Shown here: in pieces, positions 9,002-18,774 of the stretch
Numbering within the stretch: the first letter of the stretch is position 1
Layout: each line of letters opens with the position of its first letter
Notes under the pieces: model-generated
What the model saw: only the letters and a program-made list of their open reading frames with translations
What the model was told of the DNA's origin: nothing
Databases searched by the model: none
Source of the DNA: Desulfovibrio inopinatus DSM 10711
GTDB lineage: Bacteria; Desulfobacterota; Desulfovibrionia; Desulfovibrionales; Desulfovibrionaceae
Direction of reading: 5' to 3'
DNA length: 64,000 nt
NCBI RefSeq assembly: GCF_000429305.1
Contig: NZ_KE386879.1
Coordinates: 124,001-188,000 of the forward strand
Made by a program: the position numbers and the translations under genes

Positions 9002-10738
9002 TTGTTTATCGGGCAACGAACGATTTCGCCTGTACTCCGTGATGGGCGCCTCATTGATATTCGTGTTGAGCACGACGGTAAAACTCGTCATTTGTTTGGC
9101 CGAAACGGAGCAACACAAGAACGCGCTCTGGCTGAAGAAGCGACTCACCAGCCCGGTCTCACGGTTTTTTTGGGAAGTGGACTGGGACAAGCGATTGATT
9201 CATTTATAACAACCACAGGTCGGCCTGTGGTTGTTGTGGATTGTGAAACAGATATCCTCACATGCACAGGACTTAAAGACCGGAGTAATTTTTCCGCTGT
9301 TATCTGGTTACATCCAAGTGCAAACGATATTACTGCGGTCGCTGCTCAAATCTCGGACATTGCAGCAGAACTCGGTTACGAAGCCATCCATTGTGTTGCC
9401 CTGCCAGCCTATTTTCGGATAAACCCGGACTTTTACAAAGCACTATATACGGTTTTGAATCAACCCGAGTTGAATGTCGCATCGCATGGTTCAACTGAAC
9501 ATCATAGAAGCATAGAACATCTACGTTCGTCCGTGCAACATGTTCGGGTAAGACATTGGCCACCGCGTGTGCTATTATTGACGTCCAAGCTTTTTCTCAT
9601 GGGTGAGGTCATGGCGGCCTTTGACCGGCTTCATGTACCGTATCGCTATGTCGATCTCGCCGACGTCACCGATGCCGAAACTTTTGTCTCCCTGTTATTG
9701 TCTCATATTGAGACCTTCCAACCGGATTTCATTCTGACGGTCAATCATCTTGGCGTAGACCGGGAAGGGGTTCTTGCCGAGCTATTAAGACGCCTGGACC
9801 TCCCGTTGGCCAGTTGGTTCGTGGATAATCCCGAGCTGATGCTTGCCATGTATACGGATCCGGTCATACCAAATTGTGCCGTTTTTACGTGGGACGCCGA
9901 CAATGTGGAGAGTCTGCGCCTACTCGGATTTCCGCTTGTCGAATATCTTCCTTTGGCTGTCGATGAACGGCGATTTCATCCACGACGACAGCTTCCTTCG
10001 CACCACCCATGGCGGACACCGATTTCATTTGTAGGCAACTCCATGGTGCTGAAAACGCGCAAACGTCTGGAGACTGCGAATCCTGATCCTGAACTCGCGT
10101 CTCTTGCTCCAGACTTAGCCCGTTCGTTTTGCCATCATGGAGCAACCTCGGTCCGTCTCTTTCTTGAACATGAACATCCTCGCGCGGCGGCGCTCTGCGA
10201 TGCGCTTGATTCTGCCGAACGCCGGCTTGCGTTTGAAACCTATATCGCATGGGAAGCGACACGATTATATCGTCGTGAATGTCTTGAATGTATTATGCCA
10301 TTCAATCCCCTGTTGATTGGTGATCCCGGCTGGCTTGAAACGTTCAGTGGAGAAGGGCTGGTGTGGCGTTGGCATAAAGAAGTTTCCTACTACGATGATT
10401 TGCCGCTTCTTTATCCGCTTTCAGCCATCAATTTCAACGCGACGAGCATGCAAATGAAAGGTGCCGTTAATCAACGCGTGTTTGATGTGCCGGCATGTAA
10501 ATCATTTTTAATAACGGACCGCCGACGACAACTCGAGTCCCTTTTCGAGCCAGGACGCGAAGTCGTTGTATATGATTCTCCGCAGGAAATTCATGATTTG
10601 GTTCGCCACTTTCGCGACCGACCAACGGAACGACAGCGCGTAGCCGAAGCCGGGCATCGTCGTGTTGTAGCTGAACATACCTATGTAAAGCGATTGAGTA
10701 CACTTTTGGAGGCCATGCGAGCAGGGTTTGGATTATGA
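9002..10738 (+). CDS. CgeB-like glycosyltransferase
   Basis: 578 residues, TTG start at 9002, four bases after the STAS gene. The middle contains a central acceptor-side fold (WFVDNPELMLAM, FTWDADNVESLRLLGF, YLPLAVDERRF), and the C-terminus (NQRVFDVPACKSFLITD, then a DLVRHF helix) is the hallmark of CgeB/Glyco_trans_1_2 proteins. These act on cell-surface or spore-coat glycans and, in many Gram-negatives, on flagellin or surface protein sugars. The first 170 residues are an extra domain with a nucleotide-binding-like start (VFLGSGLGQAID). The next gene overlaps it by four bases. Confidence 0.75.
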   Translation: MFIGQRTISPVLRDGRLIDIRVEHDGKTRHLFGRNGATQERALAEEATHQPGLTVFLGSGLGQAIDSFITTTGRPVVVVDCETDILTCTGLKDRSNFSAVIWLHPSANDITAVAAQISDIAAELGYEAIHCVALPAYFRINPDFYKALYTVLNQPELNVASHGSTEHHRSIEHLRSSVQHVRVRHWPPRVLLLTSKLFLMGEVMAAFDRLHVPYRYVDLADVTDAETFVSLLLSHIETFQPDFILTVNHLGVDREGVLAELLRRLDLPLASWFVDNPELMLAMYTDPVIPNCAVFTWDADNVESLRLLGFPLVEYLPLAVDERRFHPRRQLPSHHPWRTPISFVGNSMVLKTRKRLETANPDPELASLAPDLARSFCHHGATSVRLFLEHEHPRAAALCDALDSAERRLAFETYIAWEATRLYRRECLECIMPFNPLLIGDPGWLETFSGEGLVWRWHKEVSYYDDLPLLYPLSAINFNATSMQMKGAVNQRVFDVPACKSFLITDRRRQLESLFEPGREVVVYDSPQEIHDLVRHFRDRPTERQRVAEAGHRRVVAEHTYVKRLSTLLEAMRAGFGL

Positions 10739-12390
10739 CGTCATTTTTCGACAATTCCCAGATTCCCGAATCGTTCGTTGTTGCCCTTCTTGCCGGAGCG
10801 TCAACCGCACAGCCTGTCCGGGTGGCGGCGGAGGCAGCACAACAAGCCGGTCTGACATCCTTGGCGAATGCATGTCTGGAACTTGCCGTATGTCAGGATC
10901 CCTTTGACAAAAACGTTGCCGCGCAATTGCTTCAGGCTGCAAACCATGGGGGAAGTATCTCGCCCGTTGCACGGGATATAGCCACCCTCTCGATGAACCG
11001 GCCCGACGCGCCTTCTGATCGATACCTTGATCGTTTAATTGAAAAACGAGATTTTTCCAAAATCCTTTCGTATCTTGAAACACAGCTCAAAAGAAGTTCA
11101 CCCGATGCTGTGTTGGAACGCTTGCGTCAATTCTTACTTTTTGCCGTAGGAGAACATGCCTTTGAGCGTGCTGCCACCGTATTGGAGCACCATGTTCCCG
11201 AGCCTTTTGCTCCGTGGCGTGACCTCGTCATGGCTGAAATGGCAATCCTTGATGCCCAATGGGAACACGCAGTCCAATACGCTTTGGCTGCATGGGAACG
11301 CTGGCCAACGCCACGAAGCGGTCTTCTTTTAGCGCAAGCATACCTTGGAGGAGAGGAACGGACTGGCGCTCTTGACGTCTTGTGGCGCCAGGCTCGAACA
11401 TATCCATGGCATACCGAGACCGTATTGCGACTCTTCGAACTGGAAACAAAGCGAGATACGCTCTGTACCCATATCGACGGAAGTATCCACGTTGCATTGT
11501 ACACGTATAACAAAGCAACCGATCTTGAGTCTTGCCTTCGATATCTTTCCCGATCGGACTGGTCGTGGGTTAATGGGCAGGTCTTCATAACCATTTTGGA
11601 TAATGCGAGTAGTGACGACACCCCGGAAGTTGTATCGGCATTTTCTCAACATATGGCCGACCATCCTTCCCTCAGTGTCAAAACAATTCGCCTCCCGATC
11701 AATATCGGTGCCCCAGCTGCCCGAAATTGGCTTCTATCTCTTGAAGAGACGAAGAACGCTGCATGGTGCGCATTTCTTGATGACGATGCCCTCGTGCCGA
11801 AGGATTGGCTTGGTCGTTTTGGAACTGCCATTGCCGCGTACCCCGACGCTGGCGTTTATGGATGTCTTATCCGTGATCATGTGCGCCAAGGACATGTTCA
11901 AAGTGCTGATGTCTTTCTTCTCCCGGAGCATGACGTTACAGATGGAGGCCGACGGTTCCACATCTCAACGGTCCACCTTCAGAATCTCGATCTTGGTGTG
12001 CGTGCATTTATCCGGCCGTGTGCAACCGTGACAGGTTGTTGTCATCTGTTCAAGACTGATATTCTTTTAGATATCGGGAATTTTGACATTCGGTATTCAC
12101 CATCTCAGTATGACGACCTCGACCACGACATTCGGATACTCCTTTCAGAGAAGACGCCTGTGTATCAAGGGCATCTCGCCGTATCGCATCTCAAGTCGAC
12201 GGGCCGTGCCGGTGCTCAAGGAGGAGCAGCCTATGCTATGGGGTTTGCCAACCAGGTCAAACTGCATAACAACTATACACCAGATGATTTCAACAAAGCG
12301 ATAAATTTTGCATTTCAAGCAGCCCGCAACGATCTTGCGCAGAAGTGCCGTGTACTTGGTCTGGAGTATCCGTCAGAGGATACGGAGTAG
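10735..12390 (+). CDS. Glycosyltransferase family 2 with helical repeat N-terminus
   Basis: 551 residues, ATG at 10735 overlapping the CgeB-like gene (ATGA). Residues 1-240 are alanine-rich paired helices resembling TPR units. The GT-A catalytic domain starts at about 245 (SIHVALYTYNKATDLESC), with NASSDDTPEV and the metal-binding triad in CAFLDDDALV. The C-terminus has the late GT2 motif (PSQYDDLDHDIR). It probably adds a sugar to a surface glycan made with its neighbours. Donor and acceptor are not predictable. Confidence 0.85.
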   Translation: MTSFFDNSQIPESFVVALLAGASTAQPVRVAAEAAQQAGLTSLANACLELAVCQDPFDKNVAAQLLQAANHGGSISPVARDIATLSMNRPDAPSDRYLDRLIEKRDFSKILSYLETQLKRSSPDAVLERLRQFLLFAVGEHAFERAATVLEHHVPEPFAPWRDLVMAEMAILDAQWEHAVQYALAAWERWPTPRSGLLLAQAYLGGEERTGALDVLWRQARTYPWHTETVLRLFELETKRDTLCTHIDGSIHVALYTYNKATDLESCLRYLSRSDWSWVNGQVFITILDNASSDDTPEVVSAFSQHMADHPSLSVKTIRLPINIGAPAARNWLLSLEETKNAAWCAFLDDDALVPKDWLGRFGTAIAAYPDAGVYGCLIRDHVRQGHVQSADVFLLPEHDVTDGGRRFHISTVHLQNLDLGVRAFIRPCATVTGCCHLFKTDILLDIGNFDIRYSPSQYDDLDHDIRILLSEKTPVYQGHLAVSHLKSTGRAGAQGGAAYAMGFANQVKLHNNYTPDDFNKAINFAFQAARNDLAQKCRVLGLEYPSEDTE

Positions 12391-12392
12391 AG

Positions 12393-13817
12393 ATGAGTAT
12401 GCCGCATCGCCCAATACTTGTTCTTCAAATGCTGCGTATGGGGGATTTGGTTTTATCATTTCCATTGTTTCTTTGGCTGTCCAGAATGTATCCCGATCAC
12501 CCCATCTGGGTGGTGGCAGAGCCAACGTTTTATAAGGGGCTCATGCCGCTCAGTCCACACGTCACCTATTTTCCGTGGACCGCAACGGACCAACTCAAAC
12601 AGCATCACTATCATCTCATTGTCAATTTAAGTCACCGTATAGAAGCCGCCAAACTATGCGGTATGTTGGAAGCTGATGAAAAAATAGGGCCTTTGGAAGA
12701 GAAAGGCGGTGTCCACCGTATCCGTGGAGATTGGCAATTGTATCGGGCATCGATTGTCCAAAATAATCGGCATAATCGGTATCATTATGCCGATCTCAAT
12801 GCATTGGACATCATTCCCCAGCGCATCATCGCCGCAACACGTTGGAGTCGACCACAACGTCAGGTTCCATCAAACCGTCGTTTTCGTGTGGGGGTATTCA
12901 TCGGAGCGAGCCAGCCGGAAAAACGACCTGATATTCAATTCAGTGCTTCATTTATTGATGCACTGGATAAACGTGGCATTCATACGGTATTGTTTGGTGG
13001 ACCAGGAGAAAAAGAACTGGGGCTCTCCATTCAAAAGGCGACTTCGGCCCGATTGGTTAATATGTGCGGCCGGTTGACTCTGGCAGAGTTGTTCAAAGTC
13101 GGTATGGAAATGGATCTCTTTGTCACACCGGACACTGGCCCCATGCATGTGGCAGCATGGGCAGGCATTCCCGTCTTCAATCTTTCCATGGGGCCGGTAA
13201 ATCCTTGGGAAACTGGTCCATATCAACCCGGACATTACGTACTTCGCGCTGCTGTAAGTTGCCTGGGGTGTTGGTCTTGCTCGGTTGACGGTGCATTTTG
13301 CCGTCCACACTTTCAACCTGAAATTACGGCGAGCCTCATTCGGCGATTACTCGCAACAGACCGACATTCAATACGTTTCCGCAGCCCGGGATTGAAATTG
13401 TTTTGTTCCACACGAGATACATCAGGGCTGTATGACTTGTCTCCTGTTGGGTTACCAGAAGACGAAGCAAGTTTACGTGAAAGGATTGCCCAATTTTGGA
13501 AAGCGTGGTTTGCGGAAATATTTCAGGTAACAACTCCCGTGTCATCCCATGTAATTTTTTGCGATTTGGCAGAGACGCATCCTCGCCTTATGCCTGTTTG
13601 GCGCCGTCAATTGCTCCATCTTGGCGCTCTTATTCGAAACGGTGTCGCGACAAACGCATCCCCCCCCCACAACGCATTTTGGAAAGAGTTCATTCCTATT
13701 CTCCGGCCATTGAGCGGGTATATTCAATTGATATTGGAAAATAATGATTACTCAAAGGATGCGTGGAGAAAGACACTGCATCTCTATGCGCAGTTAGCGG
13801 ACGTGGTGCATGTGTGA
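12393..13817 (+). CDS. Glycosyltransferase family 9 (heptosyltransferase-like)
   Basis: 474 residues. The ATG at 12393 is chosen because it is preceded by CGGAG at a good distance and opens directly into the family start (ILVLQMLRMGDLVLSFPLF). The C-terminal donor site shows the GT9 signature (FVTPDTGPMHVAAWAG). Family members transfer heptose or related sugars to lipopolysaccharide core, although members also act on other surface glycans. The last 100 residues go beyond the usual fold. Base run 13660-13668 is nine consecutive C within the coding region. Confidence 0.85.
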   Translation: MSMPHRPILVLQMLRMGDLVLSFPLFLWLSRMYPDHPIWVVAEPTFYKGLMPLSPHVTYFPWTATDQLKQHHYHLIVNLSHRIEAAKLCGMLEADEKIGPLEEKGGVHRIRGDWQLYRASIVQNNRHNRYHYADLNALDIIPQRIIAATRWSRPQRQVPSNRRFRVGVFIGASQPEKRPDIQFSASFIDALDKRGIHTVLFGGPGEKELGLSIQKATSARLVNMCGRLTLAELFKVGMEMDLFVTPDTGPMHVAAWAGIPVFNLSMGPVNPWETGPYQPGHYVLRAAVSCLGCWSCSVDGAFCRPHFQPEITASLIRRLLATDRHSIRFRSPGLKLFCSTRDTSGLYDLSPVGLPEDEASLRERIAQFWKAWFAEIFQVTTPVSSHVIFCDLAETHPRLMPVWRRQLLHLGALIRNGVATNASPPHNAFWKEFIPILRPLSGYIQLILENNDYSKDAWRKTLHLYAQLADVVHV

Positions 13818-13834
13818 TGATTACGTTGACGAAT

Positions 13835-14617
13835 TCATGACATGAGCACATCGTCAAGTGGGGAGTTCGTTTTCATATTTTCTAAGGCATTATAAAATTG
13901 ACGTGCTTCTTTCATAGCTGGATTTATTTGAAGGCTCTTCTTCAAAAAATGCTTTGCACTACGAATTTTCCCAAGCTCATAAAAAGTCCTTGCCATATTG
14001 TAGAGAAGATTTTCATCGCTCTTGCAGAGCTTATACGCACGGGCATAATAGTGTAACGCTTCAGTATACATGCGGTTTTTTCTTAGCTTTATACCGAACT
14101 CGTTAAAAAGATGTTTATGTTCAGCTTCAAACGGTGCATTTAATCGTACAATTTTTTTGAAAATAATTTCGGCATTATGATTTTCCCCTCTGTCGAGATA
14201 TGTAAGCCCTAAGCCAAACGTTGCCCTGACATGCTCTTCATCAAGTCTCAATGCATTTTTGTATTCAAATTCTGCCGAAAAAAGTTCTCCACGTTGCCGG
14301 TGTAAGTCCCCTTTATTGACGGTACGCTCAAGCGTCCGCATGATGGGAACGACTTTATTGAGATAAATGGATGGCTCAGGAATATAGTCACGTAAAAGAG
14401 TATTACGTGCTATTTCCCGTTTTCGACCTGTCGGAATAAAATTCCTGTTGAGTCGTTGCGCAAGAAGACGCCCATCATCTTGCTCTTCAATTAAAAAAAA
14501 CAGGTAGTCTTGAGCTTGTTGTCTGGATGGGCCGCGTCCCAAATAGACAGAAGCTTGTGTCGAAAACACGCCACGAAGCGGTTTTCTGAGAGGAGGTGTA
14601 TCCTGTTCGCCTGACAT
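13835..14617 (-). CDS. TPR-repeat protein
   Basis: 260 residues from the ATG at 14617, which has AAGGGA eight bases upstream; a TTG further upstream gives nine more residues but lacks this site. There is no signal peptide. Residues 1-100 are a non-repeat region (FSTQASVYLGRG, then DYLFFLIEEQDDGRLLAQ). From about 105 at least four TPR units are visible (LFSAEFEYKNALRLDE, ALHYYARAYKLCKSDENL, KHFLKKSLQINPAMKEA). It is probably a cytoplasmic scaffold. The gene converges on the glycosyltransferase run. Confidence 0.75.
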   Translation of the reverse strand: MSGEQDTPPLRKPLRGVFSTQASVYLGRGPSRQQAQDYLFFLIEEQDDGRLLAQRLNRNFIPTGRKREIARNTLLRDYIPEPSIYLNKVVPIMRTLERTVNKGDLHRQRGELFSAEFEYKNALRLDEEHVRATFGLGLTYLDRGENHNAEIIFKKIVRLNAPFEAEHKHLFNEFGIKLRKNRMYTEALHYYARAYKLCKSDENLLYNMARTFYELGKIRSAKHFLKKSLQINPAMKEARQFYNALENMKTNSPLDDVLMS

Positions 14618-15036
14618 TGACCAAATCCCTTTGTTGCGCAACACGCTCTGGTCGACTGAAGCTCATACTACGCGATTTTTATCGCTTGCAAAAAGCATGC
14701 TCTTTTTGCAGATAAAAAGCAAGATATGAAGTTTGAAGTTTCATTTAAAGGGTTTTCTATGAATTTACACTATGGGATGCGTTATGGCGTTCGTTTGTTG
14801 ACTGCAAAGATTGTCTTGTAGAAAATATCTGGCAATATTCTTTGTTTAACATACGGAGCTGACTTGTTATTACGCTATTTGAAAAAACTATCTATCGCTT
14901 TACCTTCCAAAATTTCGTAAGCTGAGCTATCTTTAATTCCTAAAGCAGTAAAGAACAGCCCCGATCGAACGGATAAACAAAGATTCGTGCGGTTTTGTGC
15001 AGTACTTCATATCCATGAAAGATATCAGGAAACGCC
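14618..15036. other. Divergent intergenic region
   Basis: About 420 AT-rich bases between the TPR gene (minus) and the sensory kinase (plus). It contains a long imperfect palindrome at 14677-14717. A 31-codon ORF at 14726-14821 has no good ribosome site and was not called. AGGA six bases before the kinase ATG is the only clear translation signal. No sigma-54 type GG-N10-GC promoter was seen. Confidence 0.6.
14677..14717. promoter_or_regulatory. Long imperfect palindrome (possible operator)
   Basis: The outer arms TTTTATC (14677-14683) and GATAAAA (14711-14717) flank inner arms GCAAAAAG and CTTTTTGC around a CATGCT centre. It sits between divergent genes and lacks a terminal T tract on either side, which favours a protein-binding site over a terminator. 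Confidence 0.35.
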
Positions 15037-18000
15037 ATGAGCATAAAGAAACTTCGGATTGGTGTGAGACTCTTTTTAGGCTTTGGTCTTATGTTTTTAT
15101 TGACAGTCTCCGTTGGGACTTTGGCTCTCTATGAGTTGTTTCAGCTTTCTCAACTTACTGTCGATATGTATAACCACCCCTTTACGGTTACGAAAGCTCT
15201 TCGCGACATCCGTACCCAAGTCATGATTATCGACGAGCTCGTTCAGCCTTTACGAGATAAACCAGATGATTTTCGATGGGAGTCCTTTCTTCATGATTTA
15301 GATCAACATGATCAAATCGTGCAGGATTTATTTCGACGTGTTGAAGCTCGTTTTCTTGGAGATCCGGATGAAATAAAAGCGTTGAGAGGTAGCATCGATA
15401 TATGGGTTCGTCATTTACGAGACAATGCAACATCGGAAATGTCCTTTTCAGGCCCGCTTTTCAAGTCTATCGTATCCGGTTCACGCATTCATATGCAGGA
15501 AATAGAGTCAAAAATTCAACCAATGATACTCTTCGCTGATAATAAGGCGTTGTCGTTTCTTGAAACAGCTAAGCAAACAAAAGAATTGTATTCATGGATT
15601 CTTGTTGCTGTACTTATTCTCGCGGCATTTGTGGGTGTTCTTATTTCTTTCGTTATTACTCGTGGAATTATCACACCATTGTCTGAAGTTGTCAGCAGTA
15701 TGCAACAACTTGCTCAAGGAGATATCAGTGAAGAGCTCGCACTTGATCGTGGTGATGAGCTTGGAGAATTAGCAACATCATTTAAAGATATCAGAGAGAG
15801 TTTGAAAAATAAAATTCTTTTGGCAGATAAAATAGCTCAAGGAAAATACGATATTCATTCGACAATGGTATCTGACAATGATGCGCTTGGCCAAGCACTT
15901 GATGCTATGACCACGGCACTTCGAGGATATGCCGAACAACGAGCATTGGAGAACTGGTTGAAGACTGGCCGCAATGAATTAAGTGCTCGCCTCGTTGGAG
16001 AACACACGATTGAAGAATTGGCCGAAATTGTCATCCGTTTTCTTGCGAATTATCTTGATGCACAAATTGGAGCATTGTATGTGTTTGAGAAGGATACGCG
16101 TTTACACCTTGTTGCAGGTTATGCCTTTGATAAACGAAAGCACTTAGCCAATATATTTGAGCTCGGGCAAGGACTTGTCGGTCAAGCTGCACGAGAAAAA
16201 CATATCATATCTATCACATCGATCCCTGAAGACTATATACGCATAAATTCATCTTTTGGAGACACACAACCGAGAAATATTGTCGTTGTTCCTGTTCTTC
16301 ATGAAAATGTTGTCATAGCTGTTATTGAATTGGGGGCATTTACAGAATTTTCTGATGAGAAGTTGGAATTTCTGCAAAGTGTTATTGATTACATTGGAAT
16401 ATCATTTCAAACAATTCAAAATCAAGAAAAACTCCGTTATCTCCTCGAGCAAAGCCATATTCAATCTCAGCAACTTCAATCCCAGCAAGAAGAGTTACGT
16501 GCGATTAATGAAGAACTTGAACAACAAGCTCACGAACTTCGAAGTTCAGAAGAAGAGTTGCAGGCTCAGCAAGAGGAACTTCAAGCAAGCAATGCAGATC
16601 TTGAAAAGAAAAATGATTTTCTCGAAAAACAGCAGGCGGAAATCCATCTCAAAAACATCGAATTAGAAAATATTCGAGAAGGGCTTGAAGAGAAAGCACA
16701 TGAATTGGAGTTATCAACACGATATAAATCACAATTTTTAGCCAATATGTCCCATGAATTACGTACTCCGCTCAACAGCCTTCTCCTGTTATCCCACAGC
16801 CTCATGGACAATGAGCGTGGCAATCTTGATGATGACCAAGTTGAGTTCGCACGAGTTATTTATAAAAGTGGAAACGACCTCCTGACTCTTATTAATGAAA
16901 TTCTGGATCTATCAAAAATAGAATCGGGTAAACTGTCTGTCCACATTGAAGAATTTCCTATCGAATCAATATCGGAATCGTTGACCTCTCTCTTTACACC
17001 CATGACGCAAGAGAAGGGGCTGGAGTTCTCTGTTACTATTGACTCCACACTCCCCGAGCACATTCAGTCTGACCGACAGCGAGTTGAGCAAGTTTTACGA
17101 AATTTACTGTCCAATGCAGTCAAATTTTGCACGACTGGAAGTGTACATGTACGCTTTTATCGACCTGACACTGATATTGATTTGACACGAAGTGGACTTG
17201 ATCCAAAAAGTACACTGGCTATTGATGTCGTTGATACAGGAATTGGGATTCCCCAAAAAGACCAAAAAGTCATCTTTGAAGCGTTCCAGCAGGTCGATGG
17301 CGGTACCGCACGTCAATTTGGCGGCACAGGGTTAGGGCTTTCCATCTCACGAGAATTATCCAAAAAGCTCGGTGGTGAAATCCATCTGCAGAGCGAAGAG
17401 GGAAAAGGATCGACATTTACGTTATATCTGCCGTTTCGATGTCGTGACACAGAGACTGTATGCGAGCCGATTCCATCTCCTCCTATACAAGACGCTGTGG
17501 ACAATCGCCCCTACCGTATCGATAAAGGTGTTGAATCTTGGACGCTGGAAGATGATCGGAATGATCTCGAGGCGACAAGTCGAACCATACTGATTATTGA
17601 AGATGACCCTCATTTCGCTCAAATTCTTCTCGACATGTGTCATGCCAAAGGATTTTTGGGTGTTGTGACACCCAGTGGGGAAGAAGGATTAAAATTGGTT
17701 CCATCGGTGAACCCACAGGGAATAATTCTCGACATCCGGCTTCCTGGCATGGACGGTTTAGCGGTGTTAGATAAGTTGAAGCAGAAAACAGAATTTCGTC
17801 ACATTCCTGTCCACATTATCTCCGCAATGGAAGTTGGGAGAGATGCGCTCCAAAGAGGGGCAATAGGTTTTCTCTCGAAACCCGCCAGCCGTGCAGGCCT
17901 CAACAAGGTTTTTGACCAACTGACGGATATAATGGAAAAAGAGATAAAGGACCTCTTGCTCGTCGAAGATGATCAAGACATGCGTCAGGCCGTAACGAGT

Positions 18001-18750
18001 CTTATAGGTGATCCGAGCATTGTGATTCATGATGCAGCAACTGGAGCACAAGCTCTTGAGGCACTTTCCACGAAGAAATTTGATTGCATGATATTGGATT
18101 TAGGCCTTCCTGATATGACAGGTATTGAGCTCCTTGATCATCTTCAGAACAATCATACTGAGAATATACCACCTGTAATCGTATATACAGGAAGAGAGCT
18201 TGATAAAGACGAGGAACTTGCACTGCATGAATACGCACAATCCATTATTATTAAAGGAGCAAAATCGGAGGAACGACTTCTTGATGAAACGTCGTTGTTC
18301 TTGCATCAGATGGTTTCGACCATGCCATCAAGAAAACAAGCGCTGTTGTCGCACCTGAATGACAAGGATGCCGTACTGAAAGAAAAAAATATTTTACTTG
18401 TGGATGACGACATGCGGAATCTGTTTGCGTTGGCTCAAATTCTTAAGGAAAAAGGGCTTTCTGTTATCAAAGCGGAAGATGGTCAAAAAGCTGTTGATAT
18501 TCTTCAAGGAGAAAGCAGCGTGGACCTCGTACTACTTGATATTATGATGCCGGAAATGGACGGATATGAAACGGCAAAACATATTCGCTCCATGCCACAT
18601 CGTCACCAACTACCAATTATCGCTTTAACAGCAAAGGCGATGCCTGAGGACAGAGGGAAATGCCTGGCCGCCGGGGCAAATGATTATTTACAAAAACCCG
18701 TGGATATCAATCGATTGTTGTCTATGATGCGGGTCTGGTTATCGAAGTAA
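15037..18750 (+). CDS. Membrane hybrid histidine kinase (HAMP-GAF-HisKA-HATPase-3xREC)
   Basis: 1237 residues. TM1 (about 12-34) and TM2 (about 187-209) enclose a periplasmic helical sensor of about 150 residues. Then come HAMP (about 210-262), a GAF domain (about 320-460), and a long Gln/Glu-rich coiled coil (about 470-560). HisKA has H573 (MSHELRTPLN), followed by HATPase (DTGIGIP, GGTGLGLSI). Three receivers follow with acceptors D899, D1021 and D1168. The gene is followed by cheR and cheB. The coiled coil repeats QQEEL units resembling the Glu/Gln pairs methylated in chemoreceptors, so CheR may act here; this is inference. Ribosome site AGGA precedes the ATG. Confidence 0.92.
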   Translation: MSIKKLRIGVRLFLGFGLMFLLTVSVGTLALYELFQLSQLTVDMYNHPFTVTKALRDIRTQVMIIDELVQPLRDKPDDFRWESFLHDLDQHDQIVQDLFRRVEARFLGDPDEIKALRGSIDIWVRHLRDNATSEMSFSGPLFKSIVSGSRIHMQEIESKIQPMILFADNKALSFLETAKQTKELYSWILVAVLILAAFVGVLISFVITRGIITPLSEVVSSMQQLAQGDISEELALDRGDELGELATSFKDIRESLKNKILLADKIAQGKYDIHSTMVSDNDALGQALDAMTTALRGYAEQRALENWLKTGRNELSARLVGEHTIEELAEIVIRFLANYLDAQIGALYVFEKDTRLHLVAGYAFDKRKHLANIFELGQGLVGQAAREKHIISITSIPEDYIRINSSFGDTQPRNIVVVPVLHENVVIAVIELGAFTEFSDEKLEFLQSVIDYIGISFQTIQNQEKLRYLLEQSHIQSQQLQSQQEELRAINEELEQQAHELRSSEEELQAQQEELQASNADLEKKNDFLEKQQAEIHLKNIELENIREGLEEKAHELELSTRYKSQFLANMSHELRTPLNSLLLLSHSLMDNERGNLDDDQVEFARVIYKSGNDLLTLINEILDLSKIESGKLSVHIEEFPIESISESLTSLFTPMTQEKGLEFSVTIDSTLPEHIQSDRQRVEQVLRNLLSNAVKFCTTGSVHVRFYRPDTDIDLTRSGLDPKSTLAIDVVDTGIGIPQKDQKVIFEAFQQVDGGTARQFGGTGLGLSISRELSKKLGGEIHLQSEEGKGSTFTLYLPFRCRDTETVCEPIPSPPIQDAVDNRPYRIDKGVESWTLEDDRNDLEATSRTILIIEDDPHFAQILLDMCHAKGFLGVVTPSGEEGLKLVPSVNPQGIILDIRLPGMDGLAVLDKLKQKTEFRHIPVHIISAMEVGRDALQRGAIGFLSKPASRAGLNKVFDQLTDIMEKEIKDLLLVEDDQDMRQAVTSLIGDPSIVIHDAATGAQALEALSTKKFDCMILDLGLPDMTGIELLDHLQNNHTENIPPVIVYTGRELDKDEELALHEYAQSIIIKGAKSEERLLDETSLFLHQMVSTMPSRKQALLSHLNDKDAVLKEKNILLVDDDMRNLFALAQILKEKGLSVIKAEDGQKAVDILQGESSVDLVLLDIMMPEMDGYETAKHIRSMPHRHQLPIIALTAKAMPEDRGKCLAAGANDYLQKPVDINRLLSMMRVWLSK

Positions 18751-18774
18751 AGGGAATTATACTGGGAGTAAGGC

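Noticed and set aside
14726-14821. 31-codon plus-strand ORF before the sensory kinase
   Set aside because: No good ribosome site, no hydrophobic or charged pattern, and AT-rich sequence makes such frames likely.
16440-16720. Apparent short DNA repeats resembling a repeat array
   Set aside because: They encode the Gln/Glu-rich coiled coil of the hybrid kinase. There are no fixed spacers, so it is not CRISPR.
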